A stretch of DNA of 64,000 nt from Branchiostoma floridae (Eukaryota; Chordata; Leptocardii; Amphioxiformes; Branchiostomatidae), in the NCBI RefSeq assembly GCF_000003815.2, contig NC_049980.1:29946768-30010767 (forward strand), in the 5' to 3' direction. Position numbers and translations under genes: made by a program. The notes beneath the pieces were generated by a model. That model ran no database searches. It worked only from the letters and a program-made list of their open reading frames with translations, and was not told the origin of the DNA. Within the stretch, counting starts at the first letter, position 1. Each line of letters opens with the position of its first letter. Shown here one piece after another: positions 43,317 through 54,960 of this stretch.

Positions 43317-44126
43317 AGACTCCAGGCGATTGGCAATGATGATAAGGCCAACAACGACTAGAAACGGTTTAACCCTTGACCGGCATAGTACCTCAGTCGT
43401 TATGTTAGACTGCAGGTCGAGGAGTTCTTGACTTGTTAGCCACACGGGAACATAATTCACCATGGTATCTGCTGTATGTTTGGTCAACATTCGTTGCGGC
43501 ATACGACAGAACTTAACGGAAACTACATGTATATACGGGATGTTATCCTTCTATGCGCGGGCACGACCTTACGAAGCTTATATGTTAACATTCCGGTGGC
43601 TATGATAGGGATATAAATGAGTAACCACAGACAATAGGTAATGTTTTATTGCTGTCGTCGGTGGTCAATAAACCAGGATTTGCAAAGAAAACAAGGAAAC
43701 ATTTACTCAAGCCCTGGCATAGTGTGTCCAGCTTATCTTCAAGCAGATGTTATGAGGTATAATCACTTTTTTGAATGCATTTGCTCCTCGCTAGTGTAGA
43801 AGACTCCTCCCAGCACACACACTATTGTTCTAGAAGGCCATATTAATCTCCAAATGGATGTTGGGATCAATACTTGCGACGTCGATTAAGGTCGGGCGGC
43901 CAGGTAAAAAGATACGCAAGGTTATTATCGCATTTTGTATCTGTGAACTGTATCTTTTCAACATGTCTTGTTGTAACTTGTACTTAGCCCGATGTGGCAA
44001 AAATGTGCAATAAAGGTCTTCATTCATACAAAAGTAACGTTACTGACGCTACTGGATAGGATGTGGAATTTCCTGCAAATTTGGGACGTTTTCTTCTTGC
44101 CAGACCGGTACAAACAGTCAGAGAGC

Positions 44127-44397
44127 GTGAAATCCAGAAAACGAGACAACCAGAAAACGGGATAGTCAGAAAACGGGACAGTCAGAAAACGAGACAGTGA
44201 GAAAACGGGACAGCCAGAAAACGGGACAGTCAGAAAACGAGACAGAGAGAAAATGGGACAGCCACTGAAAACGGGATAGTCAGAAAACGAGACAGAGAGA
44301 AAACGGGACAGTCAGAAAACGGGACAGTCAGGAAACGAGACAGCCAGAAAACGAGACAGAGAGAAAACGGGACAGTCAGAAACTGGGACAGTCAGCT
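44127..44397. repeat. 16-bp minisatellite
   Basis: About 17 tandem copies of CAGTCAGAAAACGGGA and close variants (cagccag, cagagag; gggaca/gagaca) fill 270 bases. Variant units alternate in blocks, which suggests higher-order duplication. Confidence 0.92.
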
Positions 44398-45806
44398 ACG
44401 GTTTTACACATCCCAACACCTGGCTTGGGGATTAGCCATGGTCAAACACGTATCGTCCGTTCCAGTATTACCTTACGGTGTACTGAGTTGACCCGACTGA
44501 CCACACCCCTTGCCCCCGGTCTCTTCCGGAATTCTCAGATAACATAGTCCAAAGTAAAGTTATGTGGTCGTCACGCATTTACTACGGCACGCCAGGCATA
44601 TTACGTTACACCTCACCGGATCAAACGCACCTGTGGAATAAAAATACATTCCCTTTCTATTGCAGTCCCCGTGTGTATATCATAACGTTGCGCCAAATGC
44701 TTAGCGTTAGATGTCACGAGCATTAACCTTGGTGTTATCTTAATAATCTATTTTTTTTGCACAGTGGAAGAAACAGGTGTGGACCGATTACCGCAACGAT
44801 TACCGACCATGACCACCGTTGGTATTTCTTAACAAGCTGTTCCAGCAGTCAGAAACTGTATACCTGGTGTTGGCCGAGACTCTAACGGAACTACTCGGAA
44901 ACTTGTTTGTCCATATGTAACATATAACACCGCCATTCAACGGACCATAAATGGGCGGGACCACACGTACAGCCTATCGTTTGCAAGTTTTTGGCGCGCA
45001 TGTTTCTTGGGGAGGGGTACCGGTGTGTGAGTGAAGCGTTACAACGTTATCCTGAAATAACAACAACATAACCGTCGCGGTTGGCTACGTGCAACTTGTC
45101 ACAGTGACTTAACGTAGAAACGACTTGTATCACACTACCATGGTATGTAGATGTTATTAAATAAAACATCGGCACTTCAAGTACAATTTGTACTTACAAA
45201 ACATTACATTACACTTGCATTGCAGTCAGCTATTCCTTAGTACATGTGAAGGACACAGTCACGATTTTCATCCCTCACACGGAATCCCATAGACTATTAG
45301 CCTGAAGACAATGCATTATGTTGGACGGTATCGTGTTTCATGTGCTAGTTATGATCGTTCGAAATGAAGCAAGCAGACATGCATAGGCCGTGTTACTGTT
45401 AGGCACCGCTGTGCACCTGCATTTATAGCTGTAGGCGTTCCCCTTGCATAATGACACCATGAGTTCGTGTCCCCGCCACATTTGCTAACGGTGTGCCTTA
45501 TTAGGCCTGACACTAAATAGCGATCACGCGACGACTAGAGTATAATTACTGCATACGTTAGAAGCCACCGGCATATTCTAGAACACACTCTTGTCGTACA
45601 TACACCGGTACCAGTGACTACTATGTCTATGAAAATATATTCTGTCCGCCTCGGTAAAACGAGCAAACCGTCCACTACCGGTGACTCCCAGCTGCGGTTG
45701 GGGAGGAAGCACGTGTATCGTATACATGTTTGACTGGATCGTGCACATACACACCTGTTTCACCTTAACTATCAGCAAATAAATAGTACCGGGTATTAGA
45801 ACTCAC

Positions 45807-46053
45807 CTACGTCTGGTGAAGGTTTTTCGTGATGTTGGATCTGAGAACGCAGGAAGAAACCGTTGAGTTCGGGTGTTCTGCCCACCGGCACCGCCTGCTG
45901 TACTGCCAACCCACCTGTCGAATTCCAGACTTGTTTGCTGTTGCGGGTTACACTGGGGGCACACCCTTTCAGCAGGTTGGGAACCAAACGACGGGTTCCG
46001 CCCGTTGATGAATTGGGATAGTCCATTTCTTCGCGCCGGGGGTTCCTGGACAT
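45807..46053 (-). CDS. Candidate upstream exon of the desaturase (N-terminal extension)
   Basis: On the minus strand an ATG at 46053, preceded 18 bases upstream by an in-frame TAG, opens an 82-codon frame that ends at the donor GTAG|GTGAGT (45807/45806). Joined to the acceptor at 36830 it reads through in frame (SPDV-A-DVERTMGIVEQ) into the desaturase, giving a 516-residue product. An overlapping frame starting further upstream would hit a stop right after the splice. Most FADS enzymes start near the internal ATG at 36813, so this exon may instead be 5' untranslated with upstream open frames. Confidence 0.45.
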
Positions 46054-47234
46054 TCCAGAAATTAAACCCTACGAAACCTGGCGCCACTGCGTAATTGTCT
46101 CCCATCGCAGACACGCGAACACCATACATATAAACATAAGTGTAGCGGCACTGCGCGAAAGGTTACACTTTCATAGATTCTGTAGATCTAGACCGCGCGA
46201 AAGTACACACACCCCTACTTTGCGCGTTAACTGTTCCATAACAGACGTCGTGTTTACCTGTCTTCACCTTGACAACTATGACAACACGGGGTACTTTTGT
46301 TCTCGTTCCTTTTCTTCTCTCCGCGGATTTTGTGGACTAGATATCTGGGAAGACCGGGCCAGGGATGAGACTATGGTACGAGGGATGACATGGATCATCA
46401 CAGACAAAAAGAATAAACGACAGGTGAAGCCTGACCTATTTTTGTGTGGTCGAACCTGAAATGATCTTTTGTAAGGTATAGTGCCATGTTTAGTGGGATG
46501 GAACGGAGAGAGTCCTGCCTATAGATAGTTACGTGAACCTCCCCTGGGAAATGAATCCTTTCTCTAGCGACCAACATATATCAAATGAGCGATTAAATGA
46601 GGATAATGGCGATCATGTTTGAAAAAAAAAACTCACATCACTAGCATAGTGTTCTTATATCATCTGTGAAATAATGAGAAGAAGAATTTGTGAAATGCTG
46701 CAGATTGATTACAAGAAAGAAGCTCAGATGCTGAAAAACGAGTTTGTTTCATGAAAACGGAAATTCGTCTCCTGTTTGTTTTGTGACAAATACACCGCAT
46801 TAATACTTGTAAGGAAGTGACCTACAGGTTAAAGTGTCAGTTGCGTGACCGTTTGGGTTCCCCAGACAACACAACTAAACAATAGACACGCAGTTGACAC
46901 GGTTTCACCTTGGTTTCACTGCCCATTGTGGATCATGGTGAAGACAACTGGCCCGGAAAATTTACAAAACACTGCGGTTGGTGTATTGCTTGTCTAATTG
47001 TTGTCTAAACTCCACGAAGAGTCATATCTATGTATCGTCAAATGCAGCTGCTGAGAATATGGAAGGTTATCATGAAATGACCCAAAAATTTTAATGAAAA
47101 TAATACCACAATAGTGATAAATACGCCAAGTCTAACGTTTTATATGTAATACACCAAGACGTCCGAGTTCCTTGCATCGAAACATATAGCTGATATTTGC
47201 CATCGCTGTAGCTGGTATTTGCCATGAAATGCAC

Positions 47235-47415
47235 CATGGTTAGGGGGTAGACACGGAATTTAAAGCTGGGTTCAAATCCCAGGTTGGCCCGAGTTCTGTG
47301 ACCTTGGGACAGGCACTAGCACTAATTGCTACTAACTAACTGTCAGGTGAAAGTGAGGTGAGTACCTAGCTTCGGTCCCTTGGAAGTCCCGTGTTAGAGG
47401 AGAGTCGGCGAACCC
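47235..47415 (+). mobile_element. Diverged tRNA-derived SINE
   Basis: A tRNA-like head (atggttagggggtagaca, then CTGGGTTCAAATCCCAGG) is followed by body segments shared with the 506-bp SINE: gaccttgggacaggcacta and gtgagtacctagcttcggtc. Orientation is plus. Confidence 0.65.
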
Positions 47416-47777
47416 ATAAGGCTCGTTATCGAATAAAAGAGTAAAATCTCAAAACTTATAATCAATCCAGAGCTGATGTTGTTCAACCACAAACAAACAA
47501 ACAAACTTAGAAACAAACAAACAACACCAAAACCAAGGACCACCACTTCAGCATAATGGCCTTACAAAAACACGACCTTCTTGATGAAAGTAATTGCTTT
47601 ATGTTTAATGCAAAGGTATGTCGTACTGCTATGCAATGCAGGGGGGGGGGGGCGGCCGCGGTCCAATAGCCTGTTAAAATCAAAGCTATAGAGGCTATAA
47701 AGTTGTTGACCACTGTGTAAGGGGCCCGGCATTGGAAGGTAGAGTTCATCACTCTGCTCCGTTGCCCTTTATCTCGC

Positions 47778-47862
47778 CAACCTAAGTCAGATATCTAGTC
47801 AGTAGCTATGGTATGATTTACACCTGGGTGAAGTGAGGAAATAAGTCGTGCGAAGTCCCACA
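47778..47862 (-). mobile_element. SINE body fragment
   Basis: CACCTGGGTGAAGTGAGG and cgtgcgaagt match the body of the 506-bp SINE (cacttgagtaaagtgagg ... cgtgtaaagt). Only the body survives. Confidence 0.55.
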
Positions 47863-48535
47863 TTGTCTAGTTGGAGATGTCAATCACATTGCAAACATCT
47901 GGAGCGGTCGGTTGTGTTATTTGAAATTTGTCAACCACCAATCACTGGGCTAAATGGTGAGATCATTGAACTTTCCAATGCAGATATTTCAATCCGTAAG
48001 TCTCACTAAGACTGAGGAGTGGTATGTGACTGCACAGTTTATAATAAAATATTGTCTTGTAATATTTCGACAACATTACTTCTAAATGCCAAACTAGCTC
48101 GAAAACGACTATAATAAGATTATTGACCTTTCTCGACGCCTTCTAAATCTTCAATTGTATTATATTGCCCAGTTTTAGATTCGGTCATTACTTATTACTA
48201 GTACCACTCTATACTCAGTCGTAAAGTAATGTACAACTTTATGACACAATTTTATGATAAGTTTCGGCTCGCCTCGAGACTCCCTTCCACGGCAAAACTA
48301 CTTTTCTATACAAACTCCCTTCCTCGGCAAACTCTCTTTCCCGGCATTAAGTTAAGTAACCTCAGCTTACTTTAACTAGCGAACCAGCGCCATAAAAGCC
48401 AGCTCCGCTTGAAGTCTGTGAAGGGTGCTAAACAAAGCGGGCAGCACAACATGTCATGTAGTTATCAATCTAGTCGATCGTGGAATATGCGGGCTCTCTT
48501 GGTTCAGGGCTGTGGGATCTCTCCACCTATGGGGT

Positions 48536-48693
48536 GCTTGGATACCAGACTGTTTCCTGGGCTAGAACAGGCGCGAGCCCCGCTCGGTTCCAGGTCAACA
48601 TGCCCCCGGGTCAATTTTACCACATCCCCCCGAGTTAGACGCTGGCCGGCAACAGGAGCTGGCTCGTGTAGGCCATGGAAACAGTCTCCAAGC
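48536..48693. mobile_element. Small MITE (158 bp)
   Basis: GCTTGGATACCAGACTGTTT at the left and a complementary copy at the right, slightly diverged (gcttggagactgtttcc), form inverted ends. Confidence 0.55.
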
Positions 48694-49355
48694 TACACCC
48701 GCGTCAGTGTATACAGGCTTATAATTAATTTTACGTAGTTGGAGTAATTAGTCCCACCACCAAGTGCCAAAATTGACTGGGCGGCAGAGAGCCCCCACAG
48801 CGCCGAATCCAGTGTTCATGATGTAGACTATATGGAATTCGGTATACACACAACATCAACACAACACACTTATCTCTACAGATCACATCATTTCATAGTC
48901 CTGAAACTCTATCACTTGTCTGCTTACAGAAACTGATCTTGTCTTGGGGACATCCGAAGAGGATTAGCGTGCTTTCAAAACAAGTGTTCTGCACAATAAG
49001 CCGCATGAACGATTACAACACTGTTTCTGACCACAAACAATGGGTTAAGCACAGGTGTTTTCAGGAGAACAATGCGAGGTACCATGGCGACGACACGCCC
49101 TCAATAACCTCTGGGGCAATAATCATCCTTGATATGTTTAACCGATAATGAGGTAAAGCGGCCGACCTCAGACTGCGACGAAGCGTAACGGATTTTCGAC
49201 AGCTAGTTCCACCTGATGAACAGAAGAAATTAAGAGGCATGTCCCTGACCTAAGCACTTAGGCAGGCAGGCAGTAGTCATTGCGTCCTCGCCACGTCTTG
49301 CGTTCTCAGTCAGGCATAACGGTAATCTCCAAGCACAATGGCGGTCAACCCTGGT

Positions 49356-49534
49356 CTCCAAGCAGACCCTACGGTGCCTTACGATATTATCAAAGCTAGC
49401 CAAGGAGTATAGCCAGCCAAAGGGAGTCAAAACGGGCACCGGTAAGCGTTGGAGGCTCCTCTTGCCGGCTATACTCCTTGGCCGGCTTTGGTACTATCTT
49501 ATAGATGCCACCCGTGAAGGGAATCTGCTTGGAG
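49356..49534. mobile_element. Palindromic MITE (179 bp), CTCCAAGCAGA family
   Basis: The termini CTCCAAGCAGA and TCTGCTTGGAG are inverted, and a second pair of arms (gccaaggagtatagcc / ggctatactccttggc) lies inside. The termini are shared with the elements at 41790 and 60681. Confidence 0.8.
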
Positions 49535-49539
49535 ATTAG

Positions 49540-51700
49540 GTCACCCTAGTTTTCTCGTTATATTCTTTTACATTTGTTAAGCTCCCCCATACACGGAGCC
49601 GCCGGCTTTAGGTACGCCCCCATCCGAAAGGACTAATGTAACCCCAAATCCAACTAGAAAGGCCGGTATTTGCTTAGGAGCAAATTCAGCTATTTTCACT
49701 CCGCTCTCCCCTTTATGCAAAAATGGACTTTTCCAAAATTGAACTTGAAAAATCCAATGTGAGTACTGTACGGTAATCAAACTTTTATTTCTTTATTACA
49801 ACACGCACACAGCATGCTAATGTTTCACACATTAACAAAGCAAGCACCGTTTTACTTCAAGAAAAAAAAATTATGTCACAAACGGAAATTTTCTACAGAT
49901 GCAACACGTTATGCGACCCTAAACGTTGGTATTACGTACCCACAGCAGACGATAGCGTGGTTATGATTAAAGTTTTCCTGCTTATTTACACAAGGCAAGG
50001 GCAATTACTGCACTTCTTTAAGGTTGTCACAAGCATAACTAATCTTCATACAAGCAGACCTCTCCAAACAAACTGTACTACACTTTTAACTCTTTACCAA
50101 GATATGCTTATTAGCCGTTTCTTGCGAAGTGCAATTTAAAAAAAAATCCAATTGGATATCATGGCTGCACTGCAATTACATTACCATTACAAATACACAT
50201 AAATTTATGCACATTGTATTCAGACAAAAAGGATCGCATTCTGTTTTTATACTTAGAGTTAATCAGCTAATACATTATATTGATGAACAAAGCTAATTAG
50301 CGACTGTATGTTTGCAGTGAGTCTGTTTTGCATATCTAAATGTTTTGCATGCTTTTTGTCTGAAAAAAGGATGCAGCAATTGCAGTTATTATACGTCTGT
50401 TATAAACTTAACGTCCCATTTATTTTCCACATAAACTAATCAGTTTATGATTATCTAATTATTCTGATTAACTGTTTGTAGTACAGTGCATTACTAAATT
50501 ACACAGCATATACTATGACGTGGTGTCTAAAAAGTCATAAAAACTTATTCATGTCTGTCATGAAATACAATGTTTGAACTCATGGTTGGTATAATAATAT
50601 CTCTAATTGTCACTTAGTTTAATAGTTACAATATTGTCCCAAATAGCCTAATCATACATAAAGCTGGTGTTTCTGTCACAGTAACACTTCTTGTAGGTGA
50701 CTTTGCTATCCTCTCCTTGGTGTCTGTTGATGCCACCTTTGTAGCCAGTTGACTATTGTGTTCTCTGACAGGCCAGACTTTGTGGAATTAGTTGAGTTCG
50801 AGCACCCGACCAATAATGAATTTAGCACTGCAAAATTGACACTTTCTATCAAGGCACAACCCCACCAGTCTGCACAACAGTCCTGTTGGTGTTTCATCTT
50901 CATCCAGTAGAAAATAGAATAGAATACAATAATTAGTATTTCCTTTGTGTAATTTCATGTACTACCACCCAGAGTAAAAGGAAGATCCTTTTTGTTTGTT
51001 GATTAGAAAAAAAGCCATACCTGATTACATATATTCTTGTACAACCAACCTGAATGGACAATTCACAACATAGTGTAACGTTTGTACTAGTAGATTTGCC
51101 CTTGAAAATCTGTACTATCATATAACGTTACTATGGAAGAGAACTACTGTACACTTTTCACCGATAATTAGTAGAATCATATCATAATGTTTAATTAGTA
51201 GAATTGTAAGATATACTCTGTATTCTTTCTTTTTTCGTTGCAGTTTAAAGTTGGCCATACAAAATTGACTGTACTTTTTGTCGTGTCAATAAAGCTTGAT
51301 GATACAGTACTAGCAAAGCGCAACAATATTCCATGCATGCGCTCCCACTTACCGCGGCATTCTGACGCTACGGTATCGCTTATCCAGACACTCTAAACGT
51401 GGGTAAATCAAACAAAAACTACACAATAACGACGACAAGTTGCCCAAATTTGTTACTGCGTTTGTGTATTGTTGCCAATTTTAAGATAAACAGTACAATT
51501 TTTCACTTACTTTTAACGGACTTCTTCCCGGCGACATATATGTACTCCCAGCCGCTAAGTTGAAAAACCCTTCCTCGTTGGCCGTACCCGAGCTGACCAA
51601 TCAGGTCATCGCTTCCGCTAAGTGTCGGGCGCATATTGGTTCCCTTCTAAATTCAATTAGCCACAATGCACAGCTGCAGGTAAACAGCTTACGTCACGCG
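49540..51700. other. AT-rich intergenic stretch, no supported gene
   Basis: Several short frames occur. The best is on the minus strand at 50706-50903 (ending NTIVNWLQRWHQQTPRRG), but I see no family match and no convincing splice sites. A good minus-strand donor (AAAA|GTAAGT) at 51511/51510 could mark a first exon of an unseen minus-strand transcript. Confidence 0.35.
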
Positions 51701-51715
51701 CGGAAACGTCCATAA

Positions 51716-51761
51716 CCATATATGGTGCAACGGGGGCACGTGCAAACGTGACCATATATGG
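51716..51761. promoter_or_regulatory. Paired CArG boxes (SRF sites)
   Basis: The perfect CArG palindrome CCATATATGG occurs twice, at 51716-51725 and 51752-51761, 36 bases apart. An acgtcacg (CRE-like) half site and cacgtg (E box) lie nearby. SRF binds CC(A/T)6GG in muscle and immediate-early promoters. The kinase start codon lies 1.1 kb downstream, and a possible minus-strand first exon 0.2 kb away, so the target is unclear. Confidence 0.45.
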
Positions 51762-52117
51762 TTACACGCGCGAAACGCGAGCTCGGTGAAAATATGCGTA
51801 GATACCCCGCCAAATTGGCTTTTAAATGATTTTGAAGTGACGTTTGGCCAAAAATAATACCGGGGTCCTTTTAATAAGTATCTCACGCAGTATCATACCA
51901 ACTTTCAAGTCATCTGGACGTAATACCTGGGCACGGGAGACATGAATATACAGCCGGGCCAGAAAATGACCTTAAAACATCCCTAAAATCATTGTAAAGG
52001 TATCTATCAAAAAAATGAGAAAAACGGGTCTGGGTATTGGCCCACTGTACCCTTGTGCCAAATTTCAGGCCATTTGGTCCAGGAACGACGGAGAGGAATC
52101 ACTTTAAAGGTCGCGAC

Positions 52118-52210
52118 AGGAGAAAGAAAGAAAGAAAGAAAGAAGAAACAGTATGAAAACAATATTTTCACTCGAAGCGTACCTACGGTACGCGGAGTGA
52201 AAATAATCAG
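52118..52210. repeat. (GAAA)n plus hairpin, repeat 3' end
   Basis: A (AAAG)n run is followed by a hairpin whose arms are TTTTCACTC and GAGTGAAAA around GTACCTACGGTAC. It looks like the terminus of a dispersed element. Confidence 0.55.
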
Positions 52211-52831
52211 GGCTAGAACCTCATTACGGGTTTGAAGCCTCTGCCAACATCGCGCGCTGCAACTAAAAGCTGACCAATTAACTTTTGGAACCGGCGTTCT
52301 GGGTACCGTGTGAAAAAGTAACGGTTGGGGCAAATGTTGTAATGAGCTTTTTGAAGTGACACCGTTTAACACAACTACACAACTATAAACTCAAAACGTT
52401 ACCGTACATATGAACATCTAGTACAGTGTCAGACCGAACGGACCACATTCGTCAAATCCCTCTACTATGCATTCAAATGACAATCCTTGAAACTCTTCGC
52501 GGAGGTCTGTGTCCTTCGAACTCTTGTACAGGAATTGCAAAGGATCGAAACACAACAGGACAAGCTCTTCATTTTGTCATGTAAGGGATTTGTTTATCTA
52601 TAACATATTTCTATTGAATTATCATTACAGTTCAGAAAGTGGTAGTCTCGTGAGTAACCACCCATGTGATGAAATGGAATAGCCGTTTAGTTCAAAGGTC
52701 AACAACTTGTTGGATCAGAGAAAAATCTACTTCCGGTAGATGCAATGGCGCTCTCTTATGTTGATAAGGAAAGTTAATGAATGACAGCAGTTTTTGGCTA
52801 TGTAAACTAACCACCGTCTGGTCGATAAGTC

Positions 52832-54352
52832 ATGGCAGAGCCAACTGTGGGAGACTATATCGTGCTAGGGAAACTGGGGAGTGGTGCTTTCGGCACGGTA
52901 TTCCAGGGCCGTCACCGATGGCAGGGGTCGAGCGTGGCGCTGAAAAGGCTCAACTTCCAGAACTCAGAACAAATTGAGACCGCCAGACGAGAACTTCAAC
53001 CGCTGCTAGCTCTCAAAAGTACTCCTCACTTCAACGTGGTCATGTTCTGGGAGTCCTTTGTGTACCAGGGGAGCCTGTGGCTGGTGCTCGAGTACTGTGA
53101 CCTTGGTACGCTAAACGATTTCATTCTAGCAACCCCTCATAGCGCCGAACTGAACCTTCGCCTGATGACCAACATCACTGCCGCCGTGACCTTCCTACAT
53201 GACCGAGAGGTCGTTCACCGCGACCTGAAACCAGAAAACATCCTCCTGTCCGGCACTGAAGAAAACCCGGTGGCGAAAGTTGGCGATTTTGGACTCGCTA
53301 AAGTGTGCGGCGACGCCTTTCCAAACATCTACACCGATTACTACATGTCTGACGCATGTGGGACTTATGTTTTCGTGGCTCCGGAGGTGATGGAGGGACA
53401 CTACACCAAGAAGTGTGACATCTTTTCCATGGGGGTCATCTTCGCGGCCATGGTCACCCGGTCAACTAGAAAGGACGAAGAGGGTTCGGACATGCTCGTT
53501 GTGTTTGTGACCAAAAACGACATAGATATCACAATAGGAGAGGCGCTGCAACGGCATCCCGACAGGGAGGAAGAAATATCGCAGTGTCTCGCGGAAGCTA
53601 TGTTAGAGAACTCTGACAACGGGGCCTTAGTAGATGTCTGTCTTCGATTGATACGTCGTGACTACCACGCGCGACCTCCAGCATCCGAAGTGCACGAGGA
53701 GTTGAAGCAATTACAACGTGGTGCCGGTAGCCAAGACCATTTCGGACGTCGACGAGACCCGCCATTCCTCAGAGCTCTACAAGCACAACCGAGTCCTCAA
53801 TCAAACTCGTACCCGGCAAATCCGCCATTCCAGAGGGCGGAAAGACTTCAAATTCAAATTCACCGAGGAAGACATGGAAGAAATCCGATATTTCGAAGAG
53901 CCATTCGTGGACAGAGAAGAGGGAGACAAGCAAGAGGAAGAGGCGCAGGTCCCGTTCTAAGAAACCGATCGCCTCTCCTCAGAGTCAGAGGTGACACAAC
54001 TCAAGAAAGGCCCGAAGCAACTAACGGAGAGAATAGAGGCGCAGGTCCCGTTCTAAGAAATCGATCGCCTCTTTTTAGAGGCGACACAAGTCAAGAAAGA
54101 CCCGAAGCAACTACCGGGCAGTACAGAGGCGCCTTGGGCCCTCGTCGGACACCTCGTCGGGGACGCGTACGGTTGCGGGGCGCTCCGTTGCGAGGCCGGA
54201 GACGGCCGCGTCTCCGTCGACCCGCTGGAAGGATAAGACAGATCAGTAGAAACTTTCCTGGGGGTATGCAGGGGCTCTACCGAGCCATGAGGAGACGAGA
54301 CGAGAACAGTGCCGCGAGGGTCATCGGCCAAATCCTCGGCTCAAATGCCTAA
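52832..54352 (+). CDS. STK35/PDIK1L-like Ser/Thr protein kinase, single exon
   Basis: The 506-residue frame is uninterrupted from ATG to TAA. The kinase domain occupies about residues 9-295 with GSGAFG (16-21), VALK with Lys38, a likely helix-C Glu54, HRDLKPEN (129-136), DFG (152-154) and APE (183-185). The stretch DACGTYVFVAPEVMEGHYTK and the following DIFSMG are close to the STK35/PDIK1L (CLIK1) subfamily, nuclear kinases linked to actin and PDLIM1 in vertebrates. The C-terminal 200 residues are Arg-rich and contain a tandem repeat of 32 then 30 residues (AGPVLRNRSPL...TTQERPEAT), unlike vertebrate members. All catalytic residues are present, so it should be active. The absence of introns suggests a retrocopy origin or an ancestrally simple gene. 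An AATAAA lies at 54875. Confidence 0.9.
   Translation: MAEPTVGDYIVLGKLGSGAFGTVFQGRHRWQGSSVALKRLNFQNSEQIETARRELQPLLALKSTPHFNVVMFWESFVYQGSLWLVLEYCDLGTLNDFILATPHSAELNLRLMTNITAAVTFLHDREVVHRDLKPENILLSGTEENPVAKVGDFGLAKVCGDAFPNIYTDYYMSDACGTYVFVAPEVMEGHYTKKCDIFSMGVIFAAMVTRSTRKDEEGSDMLVVFVTKNDIDITIGEALQRHPDREEEISQCLAEAMLENSDNGALVDVCLRLIRRDYHARPPASEVHEELKQLQRGAGSQDHFGRRRDPPFLRALQAQPSPQSNSYPANPPFQRAERLQIQIHRGRHGRNPIFRRAIRGQRRGRQARGRGAGPVLRNRSPLLRVRGDTTQERPEATNGENRGAGPVLRNRSPLFRGDTSQERPEATTGQYRGALGPRRTPRRGRVRLRGAPLRGRRRPRLRRPAGRIRQISRNFPGGMQGLYRAMRRRDENSAARVIGQILGSNA
53940..54130 (+). repeat. Intragenic tandem repeat of the kinase tail
   Basis: Units starting gaggcgcaggtcccgttcta at 53940 and 54036, with a third partial start at 54126, give periods of 96 and 90 bases, both multiples of three, so the frame is preserved. 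Confidence 0.85.
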
Positions 54353-54880
54353 CTAGACAATTTTACTATCCTCACTTTCTGTTATACTAATTATGTATTT
54401 GTGTTACGTTTATGAGATGAAATAATTGATGATAATTTCATTTCAGAAAGAATTTACGATGCAGTGGCAATTGGAACATAGTGAGAAGGTTCATATGCTT
54501 TGTTTTTGTTTAATATCAAGAAGGTTCATCTGTGAAAAATTAGTCCTCATGAAGTCCTCTTCTAATGAACTAGTACGCAGATACGATAAGACAAAATGGT
54601 ACAGTAAGTCTCTTAAGACAAAAGCAGTACAGGATTAGTTATTGGCATTGCTACATGTTGTATATCGGTACATTGTATTTGCCGTGACACAACGTAATGT
54701 TCTCCAGAGCATCGATCTAACGTCGGTCTGTATAAAACGCAGTATGATAAAAACCCGACGTTTGAAATTATATTTTCTCATGTTTAAATCTGTTACCATT
54801 TTTTCAAAGTAAAAAAATGCTTTGCAATTGTTGCCAACACGTGCTATATTCAATGCACTGTACAGCTGTTGTGCAATAAA
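54353..54880 (+). other. 3' untranslated region of the kinase gene
   Basis: The stretch runs from the kinase stop to the AATAAA at 54875-54880. From about 54500 onward it is duplicated in direct orientation at about 56992-57475. Confidence 0.5.
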
Positions 54881-54960
54881 GTTTGCTTGTCTCGAGTCGA
54901 GACGACTGCCCATGTGTCCCTGTCGCTCATCGCTCATCCTATAGTTTATTCGTATGATGT
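54500..54960. repeat. Direct duplication, copy A
   Basis: Shares a series of colinear segments with copy B at 56992-57475: tgtttaatatcaag, gtctcttaagacaaaagcag, ctccagagcatcgatctaacg, agtatgataaaaacccgacg, ctgtacagctgttgtgcaat and the final gactgcccatgtgtccctg. Confidence 0.75.

Larger units (their letters stand above)
36831..45806. other. Probable first intron of the desaturase gene, MITE- and LINE-rich
   Basis: If the exon at 45807-46053 belongs to the desaturase gene, this is a 9-kb intron. It contains the G-rich duplication, the LINE fragments, two palindromic MITEs, a foldback element and the minisatellite listed separately. It also contains two unassigned plus-strand exons around 39.9-40.4 kb. 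No other coding sequence is supported. Confidence 0.45.
46054..48535. other. Intergenic region with SINE relics
   Basis: This is the upstream region of the putative first desaturase exon. Apart from the SINE relics listed separately, a G-rich run occurs at 47641-47652. No coding exon is supported. Confidence 0.35.

Noticed and set aside
44127-44397. CRISPR-like array
   Set aside because: Units are contiguous 16-base repeats with no unique spacers, in a eukaryotic genome; it is a minisatellite.
45803-46129. 108-codon frame (MYGVRVSAMGDNYAV...) in the candidate first desaturase exon
   Set aside because: Spliced to the desaturase acceptor it meets a stop at once; it may be an upstream open frame but not the enzyme N-terminus.
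50706-50903. Minus-strand frame ending NTIVNWLQRWHQQTPRRG
   Set aside because: Considered as a transposase or last exon of a small gene, but no family match, no clear acceptor, and the neighbouring frame looks equally plausible.
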